A stretch of 64,000 bases of DNA from Bhargavaea beijingensis (GTDB taxonomy: Bacteria; Bacillota; Bacilli; Bacillales_A; Planococcaceae), in contig NZ_FNAR01000013.1 of the NCBI RefSeq assembly GCF_900101985.1, positions 1-64,000 of the forward strand, written 5' to 3'. Below the pieces are notes generated by a model. That model saw nothing but the letters and a program-made list of their open reading frames with translations, had not been told where the DNA came from and ran no database searches. This document shows positions 54,151 to 62,765 of this stretch, piece after piece. The stretch's first letter is position 1. Each line of letters begins with the position of its first letter. A program made the position numbers and the translations under genes.

Positions 54151-55011
54151 TCAGCGTGCCTCCTTCGTATGGAATCGGATGAGTGTGGAGAGGGTCTTTT
54201 TCATCTCCGAGCGGTGGACAACTGCGTCCAGCTGACCATGCTCCATAAGGAACTCTGCGGTCTGGAAATCTTCCGGCAGCTTCTCACGCACAGTCTGTTC
54301 GATAACACGGCGGCCCGCAAATCCGATGAGCGCTTTTGGCTCGGCCAGATTGATGTCACCTACCGAGGCGAAACTTGCCGAGACTCCCCCTGTCGTCGGG
54401 TGTGTCATGACAGAGATGAACAGGAGGCCGCGGTCGGCATGACGGGAAAGCGCAACGCTCGTCTTTGCCATTTGCATCAGCGACAAGACACCTTCCTGCA
54501 TCCTGGCTCCGCCGCTCGCCGTGAAGATGACGAATGGTATTTCTTCATCTGTTGCCTTTTCAATCGCGCGGGTGATTTTCTCGCCGACAACCGAACCCAT
54601 GGAACCCATCCGGAAATGGGAGTCCATGATCGCCACTGCCGTGCGCTGGCCGTCAATTTCCCCGATGCCGGTGAGCACCGCTTCGTTCAGGCCGGTCTTT
54701 TCCGCATCCGCATTCACTTTTTCTTCATACGAAGGGAAGCCGAGCGGATTGACGGTTTTCATGCCTTCATCCATCGGAATGAATGTCTCATCATCAAACA
54801 GGCAGTCCACCCGTTCGTATGCAGTCATTTTATAATGATGCCCGCAGTCCGGGCAGACTTTATCACATTTCATCAGGTCCTTTGTCAGGACGATGGATTT
54901 GCATTCCGGACATTTTGTCATGAGTCCTTCGGGTACGTCTTTTGATGCCTCTGAAGGAATGGTCATGTATCGTTTTTTATTTTTCTTGAACATCTCTCGG
55001 ATGATCGCCAT
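54151..55011 (-). CDS. accD: Acetyl-CoA carboxylase carboxyltransferase subunit beta
   Basis: 286 residues. N-terminal zinc ribbon CPECK...[11 protein letters not shown], then the carboxyltransferase core [20 protein letters not shown] and [22 protein letters not shown]. Partner of AccA in the first step of fatty-acid synthesis. ATG 55011 after AAGGGGGAA. Its first 35 bases overlap the 3' end of the GntR gene upstream. Confidence 0.98.
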   Translation of the reverse strand: MAIIREMFKKNKKRYMTIPSEASKDVPEGLMTKCPECKSIVLTKDLMKCDKVCPDCGHHYKMTAYERVDCLFDDETFIPMDEGMKTVNPLGFPSYEEKVNADAEKTGLNEAVLTGIGEIDGQRTAVAIMDSHFRMGSMGSVVGEKITRAIEKATDEEIPFVIFTASGGARMQEGVLSLMQMAKTSVALSRHADRGLLFISVMTHPTTGGVSASFASVGDINLAEPKALIGFAGRRVIEQTVREKLPEDFQTAEFLMEHGQLDAVVHRSEMKKTLSTLIRFHTKEAR

Positions 55012-55663
55012 CGGTATTCCCCCTTTGAGCGTGTACAATTTCGGTCCATCTGTCATAGGCCGCCACCGCTTTTTCAGTCTCGCCGCTCCGGATCATCCTG
55101 ATCATGCCGGCGATTTCGGATCGTTCCCCGGCTTCCGCTTCTCCTGTGTAAGGCTTCCCGGCGTACTGATAAAGCAAGTGCCAGATTTTGAGGGACAGCC
55201 GGTTGCCGGACGCAATCAGCACTTCCCGCACAATGTCTTCCCGCAGGTAAGGCGCATCTGATTCCATTTCTGCGATAAGGCTGTCCCAAAGCGGCAGTGC
55301 GCGGATTTCAGCATGGCCGGATGAGACTCGGACCGCTTCCTTTTCATGGATCCGCATCGTTGCGCTTACGTCTTCAAGTGACTTCGGTTCCTGCATGATG
55401 AATGCCGCGAGCACTTCGACAAGCTGATGTTTTCGGAAGTCGGACAGAAACGTTCCTTCTCCTTGCCTCGACTCGATCAGCCCGAGCAGTTCAAGGCTCC
55501 GCAGGGCTTCCCGGATGGTTGACCTGCCGGTGCCGAGCCGCTCGGCAAGCACCCGTTCGGAAGGAAGCTTATCTCCTGCCCGGATGTTTTCATTCCCGAT
55601 GAGCGAGCGCAATTCCTGCACCACTTCAAGAAACATCTTGCGGGACGGTTTGGTTTCGGTCAT
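54977..55663 (-). CDS. GntR/FadR-subfamily transcriptional regulator
   Basis: 228 residues. N-terminal GntR winged helix ([40 protein letters not shown]) and a helical FCD ligand-binding domain ([17 protein letters not shown] ... [20 protein letters not shown]). The FCD family binds carboxylates or acyl-CoA with a metal. Start ATG 55663 behind AAGGAG. It is head of an operon with accD, accA, pfkA and pyk. A TGGTCTGACCA palindrome at its start suggests autoregulation and, through it, control of the whole operon. Confidence 0.88.
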   Translation of the reverse strand: MTETKPSRKMFLEVVQELRSLIGNENIRAGDKLPSERVLAERLGTGRSTIREALRSLELLGLIESRQGEGTFLSDFRKHQLVEVLAAFIMQEPKSLEDVSATMRIHEKEAVRVSSGHAEIRALPLWDSLIAEMESDAPYLREDIVREVLIASGNRLSLKIWHLLYQYAGKPYTGEAEAGERSEIAGMIRMIRSGETEKAVAAYDRWTEIVHAQRGNTDGDHPRDVQEK

Positions 55664-55694
55664 GTCGCGCTCCTTGTAATGCCATTTAATTGAA

Positions 55695-55709
55695 AGTGGT
55701 CTGACCACT
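55695..55709. promoter_or_regulatory. GntR/FadR-type operator
   Basis: AGTGGTCTGACCACT, a 7+1+7 palindrome. TGGT-N3-ACCA is the standard operator of FCD-type GntR regulators (FadR, LldR, PdhR). It lies just downstream of the predicted TSS, a repressing position. Confidence 0.8.
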
Positions 55710-55720
55710 CGTACCCATAC

Positions 55721-55749
55721 AGCATAACGGAATCGGAAAATCGAGTAAA
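55721..55749 (-). promoter_or_regulatory. Probable promoter of the GntR-accDA-pfkA-pyk operon
   Basis: TTTACT (55744-55749), 17 bp, TATGCT (55721-55726) on the minus strand; moderate match. The TSS would be about 55714, five bases before the operator. Confidence 0.5.
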
Positions 55750-55778
55750 GAAAAAACTGCACAGAATTTCTGTACAGT
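55749..55778 (-). terminator. Terminator-like hairpin just upstream of the GntR promoter
   Basis: ACTG-ACAGAA type half-arms (55756-55778, one mismatch) with a minus-strand T-run of six. With the hairpin at 55960-56010 it separates dnaE from the next operon. Confidence 0.5.
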
Positions 55779-55782
55779 CCAG

Positions 55783-55870
55783 TTTGCAGACAACGAAAGC
55801 AAAATGCTTTTTCGGGATTTGCGCTTCGGGCCCTAGCTTACCAAAACTGTGTTTTGGCAGGAATGAGGTG
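55783..55870 (-). repeat. Interspersed intergenic repeat, copy C (inverted, diverged)
   Basis: On the minus strand TTTTGGTAAGCTAGGGCCCG followed by AAGCGCAAAT, and then GTTGTCTGCA, reproduces the core and hairpin arm of copies A and B. It has more substitutions, and the second hairpin arm has been lost or replaced. Confidence 0.65.
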
Positions 55871-55959
55871 CGCATTCTTTCCGAGGATGTTTGGGAGACC
55901 CGGATCCTGTGCAGTGCACGCTTTCCGTTGCATGCAAATATCCAGGCGGCAGGACTCCT

Positions 55960-56010
55960 GCTAAAAATAAATAACCAGCCCCGGATGTTTATGTCCATAC
56001 CTGGTTATTT
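55960..56010 (-). terminator. Terminator of dnaE
   Basis: AAATAACCAG (55969-55978) pairs perfectly with CTGGTTATTT (56001-56010) across a 22-base loop; the minus-strand tail is ATTTTTAG. Confidence 0.75.
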
Positions 56011-56033
56011 GATACCTGCTATCTGCACTAGGG

Positions 56034-59000
56034 TTACCCTTCAATATTCTTCACGACCAACTGCAGGCGGCCGTTGCGCAGTTCCGGCTGGCCGGCCAGG
56101 CGGATTGCGGATTCTTCCAAGAGAAGGCGATTGAAGGCTGCATATTCTTTCGGGAACAGGGTGCAGCCGACTTCTCCCGTGTCGTCCTGGAGGCTGAAAA
56201 ACGCCATGGCTTCGCCTTTTTTCGTCCGGATGCGCTTGATGTCGGTGATGATGCCTGCGACACGCACCCTGCCGCTTCCGGCACCGAGTGCGGCGAGATC
56301 TGCAAACGAGCCGTTTGGGTCGGCCTTCAGTCTTGCAGCGGGATGTTCAGAAATATAAAAGCCGAGCGTGTCACGTTCGTATTGCAATTTCAGCGCTTCT
56401 GGAAGCGCTCCGGCGTCGGAATATTTCTGGCGGCCGAATGATGCGGTATCTCCACCGAATAAATCATCTTCTTCGGTCGGCCGGACGAGGTTCGCATACG
56501 TTTCGGCTGCCGGAATCGAGGCAAGGAGAACGGCCCGGTCCGGGTGGAAGTCATCCAGTGCTCCTGAACGGGCAAGCGGCTCGGCTGCCCCCCGCGTGAA
56601 ATGCGCACCGGAAAGGGCGGCCGCCATGTCGAACAGATCCTCCCACGGCTCGGATTGTTTTCTGGCATCCAGCAGTTTTTTGATGAACGGTGCAGGGACC
56701 CCTTTGATACCGGAAAGTCCATAGCGGATTCCACCATCCTCCACTCTGCATGCATAGCCGCTTTTCATGACGGAAGGGGGCAGGATCCGAATGCCCTTCA
56801 TGCGGATTTCGCTGACCAGTTTTGAAACCCGGTCCGCATCACCCGCAGCCTGTGAAAGCAGAGCGGCATAGAAGTATGCAGGTTCATGCGCTTTCAGATA
56901 TGCCAGCCGGAATGAAATCAACGAATAGGCGACGGCGTGGCTTTTCGGGAAGCCGTAATCCGCGAACCTCACGATATAGTCGTAAACCCTGACGGCGGAC
57001 CCGCGGTCATATCCGCGGGACTCTGCTCCACGGACAAAGTGCTCCCGCTCCCATTCAAGGACTTCCCGCTTTTTCTTGCTGACGGCACGGCGGAGAATGT
57101 CCGCCTCTCCCATCGTGAATCCGGCCATCTGAACGGCAATCTGCATGATCTGTTCCTGGTAGACAATGATGCCGTACGTCTCCTCAAGGATCGGGTCGAT
57201 GTCCGGATGGATTGACGGAACACGCTCCCTGCCGTGCATCCTGCGTTCGAACACCGGGATATTGTCCATCGGGCCCGGCCTGTACAGTGCATTGATGGCA
57301 TAGATGTCCCGGAACCGTTCCGGCTTCAGCTTCCTGAGCGTATCCCGCATGCCGGGCGACTCGAATTGGAAGACTCCGGTCATGTCCCCTGCCTGGAACA
57401 GCCGGATTGTTGCGGAGTCATTTAGCGGAATCTTCCCGAAGTCCAGATAAACATTCCGGTCATACCGGATCATGGAGCGGATCCGGTCAAGAAGCGTCAG
57501 GTTCCTCAGTCCGAGAAAGTCCATTTTGAGAAGACCGCATTCCTCCACTTCCTTCATCGGCCACTGGGTCAGGTAGATCCCTTCCGAACCGCTCGTGAGC
57601 GGTACCACATCCACGAGCGGCACCGGCGAAAGGACGACCCCAGCCGCATGGGTGGATGCATTTCTCGGGATGCCTTCAAGAGCGCGCGCTGCGCGAAGCC
57701 ATTCTTGCCTGTTCGGCGCGGCTTCCACCCAGCGAGCCAGAGGTGTGCCGGGGGCCGCGGCCTCCGCGAGCGTCATCCCGGGGCGTCCGGGAATCATCTT
57801 GGAGATCTCCCTCTGCTCGGCCTCGGGGAATCCGAAGACACGTGCTGTACTCCTGGCGGCAGCCCGTGCAGACAAGGTCCCGAATGTGATGATCTGCGCG
57901 ACGTAATCCCGTCCATATTTCCCGGCTACGTATTCAATCACCTCATGCCGGCGATGATCAGCAAAGTCTACATCGATGTCCGGCATGCTGACCCGCTCAG
58001 GATTAAGGAAACGCTCAAAGATGAGGCCGTAGGCGATCGGATCAACATCTGTAATCCCGAGCGCATAGGCGACCAGCGACCCGGCCGATGACCCGCGTCC
58101 CGGTCCTGTCAGGATTCCCTTCGATGCTGCGTAAGCGATGAAATCTGCAGTGATTAGAAAGTAATCCGAGTATCCCATTGAAGAAATAACATCCAGCTCA
58201 TGATTCAGCCGGGATGCATACCGGTCCGGAACTGAACCGAGCCGGTTTCTCAATCCTTCCAGACAGTCCTGACGCAACCTCCCGTCTGCTGTCTCACCTT
58301 CACGGAGAGTGTACCGGGGCATCAGGCGCTCTGCTTCGGGAACCGTGTTGCTGCAGGACATCAGATAATCTGCAGTCGCTTCAAGCCATTCCGGATGATC
58401 AGAAAACCTTTCCAACAGATCGGCCGGCATCGGCAGTTCTGCCTCAGGAAGATCCGCAAGATCATTATCCGAGAGTTTTCCTCCTTCATCAATCAGCCGG
58501 GCAACCCGGTACGAAAATGCGTCTTCCCGGTTCAGGTAGCGGGCAACAGCCGTCGCACATACGGTCAGCCCCTCACCTTCCGCGAATCTTATCCAACTTT
58601 CCTCATCGGCATGACGCATGCCGCCCGGTCGGGAAATCCCGATGAATACACGATCGGGACCGCCGGACCCGAGGAGGGCACCCAGTGCCTTTACCGGGTC
58701 CCCGCCTACCATCGATGCAGGATCAGCGACGAGCAGGCACCCCCTGCTGTACGCCTTCAGCCAGGACAGAGGAAGTTCCACGCGGTCCTTTACAGACAGC
58801 GCGCTGCTCATTTTCAACAGATTCCGGTAGCCTCCGTCATCTTTCGCATAGATAAAGGCCGGCAAAACGCCGGCCTCCGTCTCGATCTGTACGGTGAGCC
58901 CGATGACGGGCCGGATGCCGGCAGATTCCAGTGCCCGGGCAAACGGCAGGATCCCGTACAGCTTCGTATTGACGATCGCCGCCGCAACAGCCCCCCTCGC

Positions 59001-59087
59001 CCTGAGAGCCTCCGGAAGCATGCCGGGACGGATGATGCTCTGAAGCGGATCATCCGACGTCATGATCTGCGCGTATGCGATATTCAT
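56034..59087 (-). CDS. dnaE: DNA polymerase III alpha subunit, DnaE type
   Basis: 1017 residues; B. subtilis DnaE has 1115. The polymerase core is intact: GPGRGSSAGSLVAY, MPDIDVDFADHRRHE, ITFGTLSARAA, DFLGLRNL and GEADILRRAVSKKKREVL. It ends with an OB-fold (VRVAGIITDIKRIRTKKGEA). The N-terminal PHP domain is degenerate: its start (MNIAYAQIMTSDD) lacks the usual H-x-H, and the DDH-type motif is replaced around IVNTKLYG. About 80 C-terminal residues beyond the OB-fold are absent. Role: lagging-strand primer extension beside PolC. ATG 59087 behind AGGGGGAA. Confidence 0.94.
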   Translation of the reverse strand: MNIAYAQIMTSDDPLQSIIRPGMLPEALRARGAVAAAIVNTKLYGILPFARALESAGIRPVIGLTVQIETEAGVLPAFIYAKDDGGYRNLLKMSSALSVKDRVELPLSWLKAYSRGCLLVADPASMVGGDPVKALGALLGSGGPDRVFIGISRPGGMRHADEESWIRFAEGEGLTVCATAVARYLNREDAFSYRVARLIDEGGKLSDNDLADLPEAELPMPADLLERFSDHPEWLEATADYLMSCSNTVPEAERLMPRYTLREGETADGRLRQDCLEGLRNRLGSVPDRYASRLNHELDVISSMGYSDYFLITADFIAYAASKGILTGPGRGSSAGSLVAYALGITDVDPIAYGLIFERFLNPERVSMPDIDVDFADHRRHEVIEYVAGKYGRDYVAQIITFGTLSARAAARSTARVFGFPEAEQREISKMIPGRPGMTLAEAAAPGTPLARWVEAAPNRQEWLRAARALEGIPRNASTHAAGVVLSPVPLVDVVPLTSGSEGIYLTQWPMKEVEECGLLKMDFLGLRNLTLLDRIRSMIRYDRNVYLDFGKIPLNDSATIRLFQAGDMTGVFQFESPGMRDTLRKLKPERFRDIYAINALYRPGPMDNIPVFERRMHGRERVPSIHPDIDPILEETYGIIVYQEQIMQIAVQMAGFTMGEADILRRAVSKKKREVLEWEREHFVRGAESRGYDRGSAVRVYDYIVRFADYGFPKSHAVAYSLISFRLAYLKAHEPAYFYAALLSQAAGDADRVSKLVSEIRMKGIRILPPSVMKSGYACRVEDGGIRYGLSGIKGVPAPFIKKLLDARKQSEPWEDLFDMAAALSGAHFTRGAAEPLARSGALDDFHPDRAVLLASIPAAETYANLVRPTEEDDLFGGDTASFGRQKYSDAGALPEALKLQYERDTLGFYISEHPAARLKADPNGSFADLAALGAGSGRVRVAGIITDIKRIRTKKGEAMAFFSLQDDTGEVGCTLFPKEYAAFNRLLLEESAIRLAGQPELRNGRLQLVVKNIEG

Positions 59088-59101
59088 CCCGATTCCCCCT
59101 G

Positions 59102-60037
59102 TCAATTGCTGCACAGTTCGCGGAGTGCCTGTGCCGCCCGCTCGGCTTCTCCCCAATTTCCGGCGGATGCACCGGCGGCGAGCTTGTGGCCGCCCCCGCC
59201 GAACCGCCGCGCCAATTCATTGACAACCGGCCCTTTGGAACGGAATCGGAGCCGGATCTGGTCTTCTTCTTCAATCAGAAAGACCCAGGCGATCAGGCCC
59301 TTGACGGCACCCGGGACTCCGACAAGTTTTGCTGTGTCCGAGGCAGTGACCCCGAACTCATCCATCGTCTCCGAAGTGATTTTCACAACACCGACGCCAT
59401 CTTCCACATGGAGGTTCTGAAGAATGTATCCGTTCAGCTTGAGCAGCGGCACATCCATCTCGTACATTGCGTTATGAAGCGCAGGCCGGTCAAAGCCATA
59501 TGACACAAGTTCTGCTGCGGCAAGAAAGGTTTCCGGGCCGGCTGATGGATGCAGGAACCGCCCAGTATCACCGATGATTCCCGCGTAAAGCAGCCGGGCG
59601 GCCTCCGCACTCATTTTCCAGCCGCTTGACTGCTCCCCTTCCTTGAAAAGCCGGTAGATCAGCTCGCTTGTCGCGCTTGCCTCCGGTTCCACCCATCTCA
59701 TCGTGCCATACCGGTCATCATCGGGGTGGTGGTCGATCTTGATGAGCTCAGCTCCTTCAAAGTAATGGCTGCCGTCGATTCTTTCCGTATTCGCCGTGTC
59801 GGTCACGATGACGAGCGCACCTTCATAAAGCTGCGGGGTGACTTCATCCGGGCACCCGAGATAGTCCAGCGAAAAGTCATGGTCGCCGGCTGCAAAAACC
59901 CGCTTTTCCGGATAATTATCCTGAATGATCATTTTTAACCCCAACTGGGATCCGTACGCATCCGGATCCGGTCTCACATGGCGGTGAATAATGATGCTGT
60001 CGTAGCGCTCAATTGTGTCGATGATTTGTCGTTTCAA
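59102..60037 (-). CDS. nrnA: NrnA, bifunctional oligoribonuclease / pAp phosphatase
   Basis: 311 residues, DHH/DHHA1 phosphoesterase. HRHVRPDPDAYGS (His18, His20, Asp24, Asp26), DTANTERID, DHHPDDD, and the C-terminal RRFGGGGHKLAAGAS substrate-binding loop. It degrades nanoRNA and 3'-phosphoadenosine 5'-phosphate. The start is TTG 60037 (MKRQI, matching B. subtilis MKTEL) behind GGAGGG. It lies 14 bases upstream of dnaE. The Bacillus ytrH and ytrI genes normally between them are absent. Confidence 0.96.
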   Translation of the reverse strand: MKRQIIDTIERYDSIIIHRHVRPDPDAYGSQLGLKMIIQDNYPEKRVFAAGDHDFSLDYLGCPDEVTPQLYEGALVIVTDTANTERIDGSHYFEGAELIKIDHHPDDDRYGTMRWVEPEASATSELIYRLFKEGEQSSGWKMSAEAARLLYAGIIGDTGRFLHPSAGPETFLAAAELVSYGFDRPALHNAMYEMDVPLLKLNGYILQNLHVEDGVGVVKITSETMDEFGVTASDTAKLVGVPGAVKGLIAWVFLIEEEDQIRLRFRSKGPVVNELARRFGGGGHKLAAGASAGNWGEAERAAQALRELCSN

Positions 60038-60129
60038 CCCTGTTCCCTCCATTGACCGGTCATTTCCCTTCGCAATCCGGCAAAATTCAAGATACAATAA
60101 GGACAGTTTTGCTTGACCGGAGGGATTCA

Positions 60130-60438
60130 ATGCTTAATCTGATTTTCACCGCACTGATCATTTTTTCTGCGGTTGCCTACCTTTACTTTAAGACGAAGCA
60201 GTTCCGGACTGCCCTTCAGGCGGAGCGGCAGTACCACCGCAGCAGTGCCTCGGCAGCGCTTGGCGCGTTCATCGCACTGTTTGGTGTGAACCAGTTGTTC
60301 CTGTTTTCCGGCTTGATCACGTATCTGGTGGCAGCAGCCTTTATCTTGCTGGGGCTCTATGTCCTTGTACACAATATCAAGGCAAGGAACCACTATGCCG
60401 GCTTCTTGGAAGAAGAGCGGCGGCTGAATGAAAAGTGA
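60130..60438 (+). CDS. ytpI: YtpI family membrane protein
   Basis: 102 residues with three helices: LNLIFTALIIFSAVAYLYFK, ASAALGAFIALFGVNQLFLF and YLVAAAFILLGLYVLVHNIK. Matches B. subtilis YtpI in size, topology and gene neighbourhood (nrnA-ytpI-ytoI). Unknown function. ATG 60130 after GGAGGG; an upstream frame of 26 codons overlaps the nrnA promoter region. Confidence 0.88.
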   Translation: MLNLIFTALIIFSAVAYLYFKTKQFRTALQAERQYHRSSASAALGAFIALFGVNQLFLFSGLITYLVAAAFILLGLYVLVHNIKARNHYAGFLEEERRLNEK

Positions 60439-60465
60439 TGCACAGACTGTGCATCACTTTTTTAT
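60431..60465. terminator. Bidirectional terminator between ytpI and ytoI
   Basis: AAAGTGATGCAC (60432-60443) pairs with GTGCATCACTTT (60449-60460), followed by TTT and preceded by AAAA. The ytpI stop codon is inside the stem. Confidence 0.88.
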
Positions 60466-61769
60466 CGTTCAAATACCTGGAGCATCATCATGGCTTTGCC
60501 GACAATCGACTCACCGCTGTATACGGTGAATTCCATTTTGGCAAAGTGCCGGCTCATATCCAGAAGTTCCGGTCTGACACTCACCTGCGAACCGAGTTGG
60601 ACATGCTTCATGAAGTAGACGGACATGCTCTCAATCACGCTCTCCCCGCGCTTGCGCTTTTTCAGGAACTGATCGGCCGCCTCCGACAGCATGATTGTCA
60701 GCGCGCCGTGTGAAAGTGAGCCGAGAGGGTTTGTCATCCGCGGTGTCACAGTGAACAGCAAGGTTGACTCGGATTCCTCGTCCTCTTCCATCTGGGACCT
60801 CACGAGATCCTCGAAAGTATCTCCTTGGTGAGGTTGCCGCTGGGCCACCTGGAGCGCCTTCAGCACATCCTGACGGCTGATGACCCCCTCCAGCCTGTCA
60901 CCGGCAGAAACAACCGGCATCAGGTCGATCCCTTCCCAGATCATCCTATGGGCAGCCGAAGCGACACTCATCTTCATGCCTGCGGAGATCGGCTTCGGCG
61001 TCATGACCCGTTCGACCGGCACTTCCCCGTCCATCCCGATCACGTCCTTTGCCGTGACGATCCCGACAAGACGGCCGTTGCCGCTCGTTACCGGAAATGC
61101 GCCGTGAGAGGTTGTTTTGTTGCGCGCATGGAAATCGGAGACTAGATCATCCGAGTCAAGCGTGGCCGTCTGGCTGATCGGCACGATGATGTCTTCGACG
61201 AGCAGGATATCCTTCTCGATCAGCTGGTCATAGATGGCCCGGTTAATCATCGTAGCCACGGTGAAAGTGTCGTAGCTTGTCGAGATGATCGGCAGCTCCA
61301 TCTCATCGGCCAGTTTCTTCACTTCTTCCGATGCATCGAATCCGCCCGTGATGAGCACTGCCGCCCCTGCGCGGATCGCGTTTCCGTGTACCTTCAGCCG
61401 GTTTCCGACAATCAGCAAACTGCCCGGGTCTGTATAGCGCATCATGTCTTCCATCTGCATCGCACCGATGACGAACTTTGTCAGGGTCTTGTGCAGGCCG
61501 TTCCTGCCGCCGAGAACCTGGCCGTCAACGATGTTCACCACTTCCGCGAATGTCAGCCGCTCGATGTTTTCCTTTTTCTTTTGTTCGATCCGGATCGTAC
61601 CGACCCGTTCAATTGTGTTGACGAGTTTCCGGTTTTCCGCTTCCTTGATGGCGCGATAGGCCGTTCCCTCGGAGACTGCCATCTCCTTGGCAACCTGGCG
61701 GACGGAGATTTTGTCGCCGACCGGGAGGCTCTCGATGTATCGTAAAATTTTCTCATGTTTTGTAGCCAC
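60462..61769 (-). CDS. ytoI: YtoI, HTH-DRTGG-CBS-hotdog multidomain protein
   Basis: 435 residues in four parts: an N-terminal winged HTH (ISVRQVAKEMAVSEGTAYRA), a DRTGG domain (about 70-185, LVVGNR-type VGNRLKVHGNAIRAGAAVLI), a CBS pair (RVMTPKPISAGMKMSVAS, LEGVISRQDVLKAL) that would bind adenine nucleotides, and a C-terminal hot-dog fold (MTNPLGSLSHGALTIMLSEA). It is likely a nucleotide-sensing regulator. GTG start at 61769 after AAGGTGA, matching MATKHE of B. subtilis YtoI. Target genes unknown. Confidence 0.92.
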   Translation of the reverse strand: MATKHEKILRYIESLPVGDKISVRQVAKEMAVSEGTAYRAIKEAENRKLVNTIERVGTIRIEQKKKENIERLTFAEVVNIVDGQVLGGRNGLHKTLTKFVIGAMQMEDMMRYTDPGSLLIVGNRLKVHGNAIRAGAAVLITGGFDASEEVKKLADEMELPIISTSYDTFTVATMINRAIYDQLIEKDILLVEDIIVPISQTATLDSDDLVSDFHARNKTTSHGAFPVTSGNGRLVGIVTAKDVIGMDGEVPVERVMTPKPISAGMKMSVASAAHRMIWEGIDLMPVVSAGDRLEGVISRQDVLKALQVAQRQPHQGDTFEDLVRSQMEEDEESESTLLFTVTPRMTNPLGSLSHGALTIMLSEAADQFLKKRKRGESVIESMSVYFMKHVQLGSQVSVRPELLDMSRHFAKMEFTVYSGESIVGKAMMMLQVFER

Positions 61770-61929
61770 GTCGTCACCTTTTTCCCAACATCTGATGATT
61801 CCATCTTACCATAGTGGCGATGGCTGAGAAGCAAAAAGAACCCTGCAGATAAAGGGGAATTAAGCGGAAAAGCAGAAGGTCCCCGGCGTCCATTGATGCA
61901 AGGTTCTTGACCATTTCATTTTGACACAA

Positions 61930-61959
61930 ACAAAAAAGCGGAAGGGGTGGGCCTCCCGC
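61930..61959 (-). terminator. Terminator of ytkL
   Basis: GCGGGAGG pairs with CCTTCCGC (one wobble) on the minus strand, followed by TTTTTTG. Confidence 0.75.
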
Positions 61960-61972
61960 AACCGAATTATTA

Positions 61973-62656
61973 TCAGAGATCGATAGAATCTCCCGGTTTC
62001 ATGATGTTCACTTCTGTTCCTTCCACCTGTTTTCTGAAGTCTTCCGGATCCTGCCTGATCGGCGGGAACGTATCATAGTGGATCGGGACCGCCACTTTTG
62101 GCTTCAGGAGGCTGACAGCATAAGCCGCATCCTCCGGACCCATTGTGAAGTTGTCCCCGATCGGCACAAATGCGATGTCCGCAGGATGGCGCTTCCCGAT
62201 CAGCTCCAGGTCGGAGAACAGGCCTGTGTCCCCAAGGTGATGTACCGTCTTTCCTTCAGCAGTGAACAGGATTCCTGCCGGCATTCCGGTATAGATGATC
62301 TCCTGGCTGTCTTCCTTGATGAAAGAAGAGCCGTGGAACGCCTGGGTGAATTTCACTTTTCCGAAGTCGAATTGGTACGCGCCGCCGATATGCATCGGGT
62401 GAACGTTAACCCCCTGCCAGCCGAGCCAGACGGCCAGCTCATTCGGTGCGACGACAAGAGCGCCGGAACGCTTGGCGATTTCGACCGTATCGCCTACATG
62501 ATCCCCGTGACCGTGAGTCAGAAGAATCGCATCCGGATTTTCCTGTTCAGCGTTCAAATCCGTCAATTCATTGCCGGTAATGAACGGGTCGACCAGGATG
62601 GTATGCTTTTCCGTCTGGATTTTGACGACAGAATGGCCGTGGTAGGATACTTTCAT
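61973..62656 (-). CDS. ytkL: UPF0173 metal-dependent hydrolase YtkL (metallo-beta-lactamase fold)
   Basis: 227 residues. [10 protein letters not shown] is the family start. The metal-binding HGHGDH is at residues 48-53, and LGDTGLFSD and the C-terminal [11 protein letters not shown] supply the remaining ligands. Related to UlaG-type lactonases; substrate unknown. Cytosolic. ATG 62656 after AAAGGGG; the upstream frame is not conserved. Divergent from the dipeptidase gene. Confidence 0.93.
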   Translation of the reverse strand: MKVSYHGHSVVKIQTEKHTILVDPFITGNELTDLNAEQENPDAILLTHGHGDHVGDTVEIAKRSGALVVAPNELAVWLGWQGVNVHPMHIGGAYQFDFGKVKFTQAFHGSSFIKEDSQEIIYTGMPAGILFTAEGKTVHHLGDTGLFSDLELIGKRHPADIAFVPIGDNFTMGPEDAAYAVSLLKPKVAVPIHYDTFPPIRQDPEDFRKQVEGTEVNIMKPGDSIDL

Positions 62657-62728
62657 GCTGAAAAGCCCCTTTCTCTGTTTAACTCCCATCAGCATGTTTC
62701 GACAGGGCATGCGCCGAATCCTTCTTTT

Positions 62729-62737
62729 TGCTATGAT
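62729..62737 (+). promoter_or_regulatory. Extended -10 promoter of the dipeptidase gene
   Basis: TGCTATGAT (TG-N plus TATGAT) about 30 bases before the start codon. No clear -35. Confidence 0.5.
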
Positions 62738-62765
62738 GGAGTCATTCAGAAAGGCTGGTGTTCAA

